NCBI RefSeq assembly: GCF_051549855.1
Contig: NZ_CP196080.1
Location: 558,001-622,000, forward strand
Reading direction: 5' to 3'
Length of the DNA: 64,000 nucleotides
From: Metamycoplasma sp051549855
GTDB lineage: Bacteria; Bacillota_I; Bacilli_A; Mycoplasmatales; Metamycoplasmataceae
A program made the position numbers and the translations under genes. The notes beneath the pieces are model-generated. The model was not told where the DNA came from and ran no database searches. It saw nothing but the letters and a program-made list of their open reading frames with translations. The stretch's first letter is position 1. Each line of letters begins with the position of its first letter. Of this stretch, positions 53,468 to 62,425 are shown one piece after another.

Positions 53468-54250
53468 TTAAGCAGTTGTTGTAGATTCTGTAGTTGCTGG
53501 TGCTGTTTCTGAAGGTGTTGTAGTGGCTGCTTCTGATGAAGGCTGTGATTCAGTGGTTTGTGGTTTGTAAGCACTTAAATCGATTGTTACTGAATATTCA
53601 GTTTGACCAATTTCTGGAGCAGCGTTCGGAATGAATTTAGCACCTTTAAATTTTAGTGTTAACTTGCTGTCTGTAAATTCATATGTTATTTGAGATGAGA
53701 TAGCTGTTTGGTTTCTTTTATTAGTGTAGGTTGGATCTGTAGGGTTAGCAAGTTGAACATTTTGATTTAGATTTACTGATGAGTCTTCGGGTAAAACTAA
53801 TACAGCATTAGCGCTCGCTTCGGTTTTTCAAACAGGCGTATCACCATCTGATCAAATAATTGATCTTGAGTTTCTTTCATATCAAAGTTTTTTGTTTGCA
53901 TTTAGTTTTTCATATAGTGTTTTTCCAGCAGCTTCGTCTTTAACTTTATATCCTTTTTCTGATACATATTTACCATATTCCTCTGCAGTTGTAATATTTT
54001 CTACTGTCGGAGTTTCAACCGGAGTAGCGGGAGTATTTGAACCTTCTACTGGAGTTGCTGGTGTGGTTGCATCAGTGGATGGTGTTGCTGGAGTAGGTGT
54101 TTCAGGAGTTGGATTGGCTGGTGTTTCAGATTTTTTAGGATCTTCAGTTGTGTTCTTGCATTGAGCTGCAATAGCAGGAACTGATAATAGCGATACTGAT
54201 GCTATGGCAACAGTTGAAATCAAACTTCAAAATTTTTTAGTTTTTTTCAT
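53468..54250 (-). CDS. putative lipoprotein, Pro/Thr-rich
   Basis: 260 aa. Starts MKKTKKFWSL with TGA-Trp; signal peptide ends in PAIAAQC, Cys about 31 as lipid anchor. Residues about 38-80 are a low-complexity stretch of Pro, Thr and Ala with short repeats (TPATPVE twice). A single beta-rich module follows (YEKLNANKKLWY to YSVTIDL), like one module of the large neighbouring surface proteins, and the C-terminus is again Thr/Ser/Ala/Glu-rich. Stop TAA 53468-53470. Probably a surface protein; the low-complexity region could vary in length between strains. Confidence 0.82.
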
Positions 54251-54305
54251 TTAGACTTTTTTTCTCCTTGTGTTTGAATGAAGAACAACAATTCTCCATA
54301 ATTAA

Positions 54306-54316
54306 ATTATATTATA
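54306..54316 (-). promoter_or_regulatory. two overlapping -10 boxes upstream of the Pro/Thr-rich lipoprotein
   Basis: TATAATATAAT on the minus strand gives two overlapping TATAAT hexamers, about 56-66 nt before ATG 54250; the gene has its own AAGGAG site. Confidence 0.5.
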
Positions 54317-54364
54317 TTTGCCATTTTAGTCAAAAAAGTGTGTTATTATGAGTGTTTTTTCAGT

Positions 54365-54390
54365 AAAAAAAAACGCCCTAAATTGGGCGT
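54365..54390 (-). terminator. intrinsic terminator after the 1331-aa protein gene
   Basis: ACGCCC-AATTTA-GGGCGT stem (54373-54390) followed by T9 on the minus strand, 10 nt after the stop. Confidence 0.88.
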
Positions 54391-54399
54391 TAAATACAA

Positions 54400-57300
54400 C
54401 TAAATGGTAAATGTTAGCGAGTAACTGTTTTGTGAAGCTTCTGGATTAGACTCAGAACTCAATGCTTTAAATGATACTGTTAATTGACTGTTTGCAGCAT
54501 CATAAGTTGATGAAAGATAATAGTTAGGAACTTTCTTTTTCTTTCCATTTATAGGTCTGGAATCATTTGCTAAAACATATCCTGACTGGTTTTGTTTTTC
54601 TGGTTTTAGTGACAGTAGAACGTTAGCTTTTTCTGCCTTTTTAGCAGTAGGTTTATCGCCTTCTGTGAAATATAGTGTTTGGGCATCGGGATCGTAGTGG
54701 ATACTTGTTCCTTTTTCTTTTGCTAGTAATTCTTTCGCTTGGTTAAGTTTTTCAGTATCACTTGTTAGGGTGAAATCTTCACTAGTTAATGATCTAGCTC
54801 AAGTTTCGTAAGCTTGTTCATTTAAAGGAGTTTCAGTTTCAGGTGCAGTTGAAGAACCTGAAGAAGAATCATTATCTTCTGTATTAGATGAATCTTGTCC
54901 TAAATTAAATGTAAATGTATAAACTTCATCAGAAACATTGTGAGGGCCTTGTTTTCCTTTGTATTCTAATGCTTTAAATTTAATAGTTAGTACGTTGTTG
55001 GCCACTTCAGTTTCAAGTTTTCTATTAGCTTCTGTTGTGCCTTGCTCTGAATCTGGAGAAGCAAGTTGGTAACTTGTATTTGTTGGTTTATTAACTAGCT
55101 CAAAGATGGTATTTCTTGTATCAAATTTTTTACCGGTTTTGTTAACGATTGTTCCTGAACGGTAGTAGTAATATAAGTCTAATTTATTGTCTTTGATTGC
55201 TTTTTTCAGTGCATCTAACTTACCATCTTTTAATTTAAGAGCATTAATTTTTAGACTGTTTTTAAAATCATCAAATGTGTTTATCTCGATATTTTGATTT
55301 TCATTTCCTTCATTTGAAGGTTGTGTGGTGTTTGTATCTGAAGCTGGAGTTTCAGAAGATGAGGTAAGGTTGATTTCGTATGTAGTTTTTTGTTCTGAAA
55401 CTTTAGGTTCTCTATCACCTGGCAACATAAGCATTGTTGTGTAGTGAATTGTTAATTTAGCGGCTTGTTGATCGTATTCATAAGTTATAAACTTGTTTGG
55501 AGAATATGTTACTTCACCAGTTTCTTTATTTGTTTTCTTAGTGTACTGTTTTGCACCGCCATTAACAACTAGATATCTATCATCAGCTGGATCTAGTTTA
55601 GTTTTTAGTTCAAGAACTGTATTGTCTGTTGCAAGAGTTCCACTATTTGGATTGTCTTTTTTGCCTACAATGAAAATACTTTGAGTGTTTTCGTTGTAGA
55701 ATAATTTGCCTTCTTTTTGAAGTTCAGAAATCAAAAAATCTTTTTTGTTTTCGATCACTTGGAATCCGTTTGTAGCTCCTACAGCTCAAGTGTCGAATTC
55801 ATTTGTGTCAATAGGTAGTGAAATTTTAATTCTTAAAGGTTCTTGACTCTCATCTTTATATTCTGTTCCTTCATTTTGAATATATGCATGGAATAGAATG
55901 GTTAACTCTTTAGTTTCATCATTGTATTCAGTATTTAATCATTTGTTATCAGTATCTGAATCGTTTTTGATTAAAACATTTTCAGGAAGAGCTGTTAATA
56001 AGTTAACAACATTATTTTTATCTAAAGTTGTTTGTTTTGGAGTTTTAGATGAAGATCAAGCAATTGTATTACTTGCTGCATTTAAGAAGAAGTGATATTT
56101 ACGTTTTATTGCACTAGTTAGCTTTTCTTGATTAGTAATCTCAGTCTTGAAATTATCCTTATTTGAATATCAAGAAACAAAATTTCTTCATGTTTCACTT
56201 GCTTTAAATTGTTGTTCTGGATTTGGTGCTGGTTGAGGATTATTTGCATCAGGGTTTTCAGTGTTTGAACCTTGATTATCAGTATCGTTGTGTGTTGGCG
56301 GTGTTGGATTTTCAGTGTTATTATCAGTATTCGGTTGTTCTTGTTGCTCTAAGTTAACTTGAATTGTAATTGGTTGTTCAAGCTCTGCTTTGTATAGTTT
56401 ATTTTCGTGTGAAATGTATGGGTAGAAAGTAATTGATACAGTCTTATTAGATTTATCATAGCTGAATGTAAGACTATCTTTTGTTTCGTCATTTGGATTT
56501 CTTAGTACAGTGTTTTCTGGGAATGTAGTTTCAAAAACAAATGATTTATTCTTAGTTCTTGTTGCTTGTGAGGGTGACACACTTGTTGATCATGAAATAC
56601 TATTTTTACCACTTGTGTCTTTAGAATCGTTAAAGAATAGATTTCCTTTTGTTAGTCTTGTTTCAAGCTTTTTGTCTTTATCTTGAACTTTCACTTTGAA
56701 GTTTTCTAGATTTTGATATCAAGTTTTGAAATCGTTTCATTCTTGACTTTGTTTAAAGTCTTGTTGTGAAGGTGGTGTAACTGGCTCTTCATGAACTTGT
56801 GGCAAGACCACACTTGCTTCAATTGGTTGTTCAAGCTCTGCCTTGTATTTTTTATCTCCGTCTTTAATATAAGGGTAGAATTTTAGAACTAATTTTCTTG
56901 TCTCTTGATCATAGGTGTAATCCATCAAATCACTATTTTCGTCATTAGCATTTCTTAAGACTACATTGTCTAATAGTGGAGTTACAAAAGAGAAAGTTTT
57001 ATTCTTTTCTCTAGTTTGTTCAGTTGGATTAAGTTTTGTAGATCAAGAAATTGTGTTGTTTGAATCATTGAACAACAAGTGTCTTTTTTGTTTCAATCTT
57101 GATTCTAATTTATTGTCAGGATCATTGATTTGAAGATTGAAGTTTTCAGTATTTGAATATCAGTTAACAAAGTTAGTTCATGCTTCACTTTGTTTAAAAA
57201 TTTGCTCTTCAGTCAATGGGGTTTTTTCATGAACAAGCCCTGGTATTTGAATCGAAGTTTGGTATGTTTTTTGGCTGACTAAAGGTGTTTGCAAGGTTTT

Positions 57301-58395
57301 GTAAACATATGCTTCTTTATATTTAATAGTTATTGTTTCAGTTTCGGTATCAATTGAGTAATTCAATTTAACATTTGGTAAATTAAAACTACTTACCGGT
57401 GCTTCATCATTAACTAAGATTAATTTGTCACTAATAGCTGAGTCTAACGTAAACATCGGAGCATTTGAATTTGAAGCAAAATATTGATCGTTAGGAGATC
57501 AAAATACTGTTCGATTAGTTGTGTTGAAATATAGGCTTATACCTTCAGCAAAAACTTTATTTAAAATTGTTGGATTGTTTAGTGCTAGTTTCAATTTCTC
57601 ATTTGCATCAGTCAGGATTTTTTCAAATTCTTGAGTGTATTTTTGTGTGTCTAGTGCTGCTTTTTTAAGATCTTTTTTGCTTACTTCACGAATTTGTGTT
57701 TTCTTTACTAAAACAGATTCAGCACTACGGTTTTCTTCACTTAAAAGTGGTGAAGTTGCTTTGATATCACTTGGCAACTGACTCACAAGATTTTGTGCTT
57801 CAATAACGTTAGAAACTGAAGTTTTTGAAAAATTATATTCTCCGTTACCATCTAAAACCGCAACTTTAAATAGAAATGTTATGTTGTTATCATCGGTAAT
57901 TTTCGCTTTAATTTCATGATTGATTTGTTTAACACCATCAACGTCGATAATTGGTAAAAAGTGATTAGCTAAATCAATTTCATCAGTTAATAAACTAGTT
58001 TTTTCGCTGTTTATACTAAGAACAATATTATTGTCATTTAGCTCATTAACTAGCAATTCTTTATTAGCAAAATAAACTGCTTGCTTTTCTTTATTTCAGA
58101 AAAATCTTTTTCCTTCGCTGATTGCGTCTGTCAAATTCTTAGTTGAAGATGAGTTGTTTAAAACAAGACTGTTTTGTAGATCTTTGGCAAGTATTTGTGC
58201 TTTATTTATTGCTCCTGTATTAGTGCTTAAAGCTGGTAGGAATTTAATACTTACTGGCTGATTATTTATTCCTGTTTCGGGGTCAATTTTCTTAGTTTTA
58301 TTTACTTCTAAAACTATAAAAGGCGTAGCAATAATTGCAGTACTTGCAACAAGTCCTGCCAAAGCTAAAAGCTTTGTCTTTTTGGTTTTTTTCAT
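54400..58395 (-). CDS. large exported repeat-containing surface protein
   Basis: 1331 aa in one frame from ATG 58395 to TAG 54400-54402, joined through many TGA-Trp codons. The N-terminus (KKTKKTKLLALAGLVASTAIIATPF) is a signal or anchor segment without a lipobox Cys. The rest holds at least six modules of about 130-180 residues. Each has an alpha part with W..F..WY, a short 'LFFND/YHFFLN' strand, an 'ISWS' strand, a 'VLRN(P/A)NDE' loop and a beta end such as KYKAELEQPI, which occurs nearly identically in two adjacent modules (about residues 510 and 660). Linkers are Asn/Pro/Thr/Glu-rich. Probably adhesive or host-binding; no known family recognised. Confidence 0.82.
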
Positions 58396-58440
58396 TTTGT
58401 CTTTCCTTAGTTCTTTCTTCTTAAATGTTTTATCAATTTA

Positions 58441-58446
58441 ATTATA
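58441..58446 (-). promoter_or_regulatory. -10 box for the 1331-aa protein gene
   Basis: TATAAT on the minus strand about 46 nt before ATG 58395, with an AAGGAAAG ribosome-binding site between. Confidence 0.5.
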
Positions 58447-58455
58447 AATTAAATT

Positions 58456-58481
58456 AAAAAGCAGCCCATTAAAAAGGTTGC
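58456..58481 (-). terminator. possible second terminator after 5S rRNA
   Basis: GCAACC/GGCTGC-type imperfect stem (58461-58466 and 58476-58481) followed by T5 on the minus strand. Confidence 0.4.
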
Positions 58482-58514
58482 CTTAAGTTTAAGTAAAAAA
58501 AGATAATAAAAAAA

Positions 58515-58613
58515 AGCGACGCCCTATTTTCCCTTGGAGGTATCGTCGGCGCTGAAGGGCTTAACTGCTGAGTTCGGAATGGGTTCAGGTGGACACCTTC
58601 GCTTTGGTCGCTA
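58515..58613 (-). rRNA. rrf: 5S ribosomal RNA
   Basis: The minus strand contains the 5S signature CCCATTCCGAACTCAGCAG, with GTTAAGCCCTTCAGCGCCGA following, and the closing helix AGCGAC/GTCGCT. A T8 tract follows the 3' end as terminator. Ends set by the terminal helix; the true molecule may extend a few nt further. No 16S or 23S gene is adjacent. Confidence 0.93.
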
Positions 58614-58656
58614 TGAATATATTGTAGCACAATAAAAAGTATTTTGATAAAAATTT

Positions 58657-59145
58657 TTAATCTAATAAAGAACGATTTTTTCTTCTTTGTTCTTCATCGT
58701 ATTGTTTCTTTGCTTTAAGTTGTTTAGTTGCTAATTTTCTATTTAGTAAAACCACTGGTGGAATTGTTAAAAATAAGACAGCAACAACTAGTAAACGGAC
58801 AAATCATAAGTCATTTAGCCCGCTTGTGACTGTAAATGAGAGCATAACTAATGAAAGGGGAACAAAAAAGTTATACGCTTCAAATCCGAATCAACGAAAT
58901 ACTTTAATAAATAAAAAGGCAAGAAACATCAATAATACTCAGGTTCCTAGAGTAATTAGTGTTAGATGTCATCAAGTAAAGTTTTTTGAATAAGCTTCGT
59001 AAACAGTAGGAACATCTTTACCTAAAACAAAATACATAATAAAGGCAGGTATAACAATGAATACCATACCAAAAAGAGCAATTCTCGCATGGTAAGAAAG
59101 GCCTAAAATTTTGGCTACACGATAAGATTCAATTTTTTTAGACAT
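58657..59145 (-). CDS. hypothetical membrane protein
   Basis: 162 aa with four predicted membrane helices: about residues 22-42, 62-84, 92-108 and 114-132. A basic C-terminus (NRKLATKQLKAKKQYDEEQRRKNR) probably faces the cytosol. Trp codons are TGA (two adjacent near residue 58). Its ATG is 2 nt after the thrS stop, so it is co-transcribed with trpS-thrS. No family recognised; it has no enzymatic motif. Confidence 0.8.
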
Positions 59146-59146
59146 T

Positions 59147-60898
59147 TTATTTTAATTCTCTTTTTAATTTGGTCAAGTGATTTAGCAATTCTTCTTGTGA
59201 GTAAGTTGTAGTTTCTTGTGAACCATAAGCACGCAGGCTGACAGTTTTTTGTTCTTTTTCGTTTTGTCCTAAAATAGCAACATATTTTGCTTTTGACATT
59301 TGTGCTTCACGAATTTTCTTTTGCATTCTTTCGTTTCTTGCATCTAGTTCAACATTAAAATCGTTCAATAATAATAATTCATAAACTTCACGAGCATAAT
59401 CCATTTGGTCATCACTAATAGGGACAATAACCACTTGTTTTGGACTTAATCAGAAAGGTAAAACTCCTTTAGTTTGTTCTAAAAGAATAGCCACAAATCT
59501 TTCGTAAGTACCAATTAATCCTCTGTGAATTAAAACAGGAGTAACTAAATTTTGATTTTCGTCGACATATTGCATTTCAAAACGGTTTGGTAGTAAGAAG
59601 TCTAATTGAAGAGTCGACATAGTAATGATTCTTCCAAGAGCTGTTTTAATTTGAATATCAACTTTTGGTCCATAAAATGCAGCTTCTCCTTCAAATTCTT
59701 TATATTCAACATTCAACTCTTGCAAAACTTCACGTAAATCATCTTCAGCTTTGTTTCACATTTCGTCGTTATCAAAGAATTTTTTCTTGTTTTTAGGATC
59801 TCTTAAACTTAGTGAGATGTGATCAACTTCTATATTGAAATCTTTTAGTGCTTGTAAAATCATTTTGTATAAATGTTTAAACTCGTCTTTGATTTGATCA
59901 GGACGAACAAAAATGTGTCCTTCAGTTAAATCCATTCCTCTAACTCTCTCAAGACCAGTTAAAGCTCCACTTTTTTCATAACGATATAAACGTGATTGTT
60001 CACTATAACGCATAGGTAGGTCACGATATGAACGTCTTGTCATATTAAAAAGCATAATGTGGTGTGGGCAAGTCATTGGACGTCCAATTAATTGTTCATT
60101 ATCCATCTTAATAGGTTTGAACATTGTGTCTTTATAGTGAGCTCAGTGTCCTGAAATTTCATACAATTTCTTTTCGCCAAAGTGCGGGGTTAAAACTTCT
60201 CTAAAACCATAAAGTTTGTCTAGTTTTAAAACATAATCACGAATTGCATTGTGGATTTTCATTCCATCTTCAAGTCAGATTGGAAAACCTTGACCGCATA
60301 GTGGATTTAGTGTGAAAATATTTAATTCTTTTCCTATTTTACGGTGGTCTCTTTCTTTTCTTTCTTTAAGAATTTCAAGGTATTGCATTAGTTCGTTTTT
60401 TGTAGGTCAACTTGTTCCATACACACGAGTCAGCATTTTGTTTTTTGAGTCCCCTCTTCAGTAAGCGCCTGCTAGTGAAAGAAGCTTAAAGTGTTTAATC
60501 TCCTTTGTTGAATGAACATGGCCTCCAGCACACAAGTCAACAAACAAGGTTTCATTTGTTTTGGTGTTTTTCAGTGCATAAAAAGTGATTTTACGTCTCT
60601 TTTTACTGAATTCATTAAACAATTCTTGCTTGTATGGTTGATTTGAAAGATCATATTCATCTTTACTTACTTCAACCATTTCATAGTCTTGTTTTGCTAA
60701 TTCTTGCATTAACTTTTCAATCTTAGTTAAATCCTCTTCAACTAGTGGTTGTTCGAAATCGAAATCATAATAAAAACCATCTTCAATTGAAGGTCCGATT
60801 GCTAGTTTTGTGTTAGGGTATAGTTTCAAAATTGCAGCTGCTAATAAGTGGCTGGTGGTGTGATTTAATTTTGATTTGTAATCATTTTTGTCATTCAT
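59147..60898 (-). CDS. thrS: threonyl-tRNA synthetase (no TGS domain)
   Basis: 583 aa. Begins directly with the editing domain: HTTSH near residue 13 and VDLCAGGHVH near 120. The class II catalytic core follows, with zinc ligands in MTCPHH near 276 and LIHRG near 461, motif 2 region RYEKSGALTGLERVRGM near 305-321 and motif 3 GTYERFVAILLE near 467. The anticodon-binding domain closes the protein. The N-terminal TGS domain (about 60 residues) of typical ThrRS is absent. TGA codons between the fragments are Trp. It starts 1 nt after trpS ends; the two are one operon. Confidence 0.95.
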
Positions 60899-60899
60899 T

Positions 60900-61889
60900 T
60901 TAGAACCCCATTTTTGTCATTAATTCATTAAGTGTTTCTTGTGCTACAGGACGAGCTTTTTGTGCTCCTTCTTGCGTTACTTTTTCTACATCACGTAGTG
61001 CTTGTTGGAAATTATTTTGGATTTTTGTTAGTAAATTTTTAACTTCTAGAGCAACCGCTTCTTTGAATTCTTTATAGTTTTTGTCCTTAAAGAATTCTTC
61101 TGCTTCTTGTAGAGTTATTGATTTTAAACTTGCATAAATATTTAGTAGATTTGTCACTCCAGGTTTTTGTTCTGAAGCATAAACTTTGTTTTCTGAATCT
61201 GTCACTGCTTTGAGAACTTTTTTGTAGGCTTGTTCCGGATCTTCAAGTAAGTAAATTGTTCCTTTTGAGCTTTTTTCACTCTTCGACATTTTCTTAGTTG
61301 GATCTTGTAAATCCTTAACTCTTGACCCCACTTTAGGAACGAAGGCATCAGGAATCTTAAGATTAGTTTTGTATTTGTTATTAATTCTTTTAGCAAGTGT
61401 TCTTGTTAGTTCGATGTGTTGAGTTTGATCTTCACCAACAGGAACGGCATCAACATTATAAAGAAGAATGTCTCCAGCCATTAAAGTTGGATACATCAGC
61501 AATCCAGTTGGAATTGTTTCAGTCCCATTACTTAATTTGACTGCTTTTTGAGCTTTATCTTTAAATTGAGTCATTCTGTTTAACTCACCCAGTGACGTTT
61601 CAGTACATAGCAGTCACTGAATCATGGCATGCTCTAGAATATCACTTTGGTAAAAAATTACTGATTTATTTGGATCTAAACCACAAGCCAAGTATAAAGC
61701 AACAACTTCTTGACGGCTTTTTGCTAATTCTTTGGCGTTGCTATCACCCATTGTTAAGGCATGTAAATCAGCAACAAAATAATAAGTTTGATAATCGTTT
61801 TGCAAGTCTATAAAATTTTTTAAAGCTCCAATGTAATTACCTAAAGTAAGCTCTCCTGTCGGCTTTATTCCACTAATTATTTTTTTCAT
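60900..61889 (-). CDS. trpS: tryptophanyl-tRNA synthetase
   Basis: 329 aa. Class I signature region TLGNYIGAL at residues 15-23 (HIGH-equivalent), DLHALT near 42, GEDQTQHIELTR near 147 and KMSKS near 193. Charges tRNA-Trp; in this organism it must serve both UGA- and UGG-reading tRNAs. The TGAs at 61614 and 61575-61613 are Trp, so the enzyme itself depends on reassigned UGA. First gene of the trpS-thrS-membrane protein operon. Confidence 0.95.
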
Positions 61890-62020
61890 AAAAATCCTTT
61901 GTAAATAATATTTTATATTATATTACATTTGAAAGCATTCAAAAGCACACATAGATAGAGACCAAAACTTGATTTAAATTAAATATTAATATTTAAAATG
62001 AAGCCCAAGCGTTAAATTGT

Positions 62021-62026
62021 TATAAT
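62021..62026 (+). promoter_or_regulatory. -10 box of the EIIB-like/helicase operon
   Basis: TATAAT 30 nt before ATG 62057. The rest of 61890-62056 holds divergent promoter sequence and nothing else I recognise. Confidence 0.55.
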
Positions 62027-62056
62027 TTCTTATATTTAAGCACTTTGGGGTTAAGT

Positions 62057-62425
62057 ATGAATAAAAATAAAATTAAATATTACACATTAATTATTTGCAC
62101 GCTAGGTTTAATAAAACTCAAATGAAAGAAATATCGTCAACAAGAAGTTAAAGATCGCTTGTCAACTACTGAAAAAATAGATTTTTCAATTAATGATCTT
62201 ATTTTGTTTTTGGGTGGTGAGAAGAATATTTTAAATGTCGAAACATCAAACAAAAAGATTAAGATTGGTTTTAAAGTTCGCCAAGATATAGATATTGAAA
62301 AAATAAAAAAATTAGATGGAATTTCAGGTGTTGTAGCAACATCATCCTCTATAAGTTTAGTTACCGGGAATAACGCTGCTTATATTAAAAAATTAATTAT
62401 GGAAAGGGTTGAAAATGTCAAATAA
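62057..62425 (+). CDS. PTS EIIB-like protein lacking the phospho-cysteine
   Basis: 122 aa from ATG 62057, reading TGA at 62123 as Trp. Residues 8-21 are hydrophobic, a possible membrane anchor, followed by a basic stretch. Residues about 45-118 look like a PTS glucose-family EIIB domain: LILFLGGEKNILNVE, then KIGFKVRQ, LDGISGVV and YIKKLI, matching the order LGG..NI..V..C..RLR..L.G(V/I).GVV. The position where EIIB has its phosphorylated Cys is occupied by Thr/Ser (NVETSNKK), and there is no other Cys in the domain. So it is probably not a phosphocarrier. It overlaps the helicase gene by 11 nt. Confidence 0.7.

Noticed and set aside
54237..54299. 20-codon minus-strand ORF starting 6 nt after a TATAAT box before the Pro/Thr-rich lipoprotein
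   Set aside because: It overlaps the start of the lipoprotein gene in another frame, contains that gene's ribosome-binding site and is very short; chance is more likely than coding.
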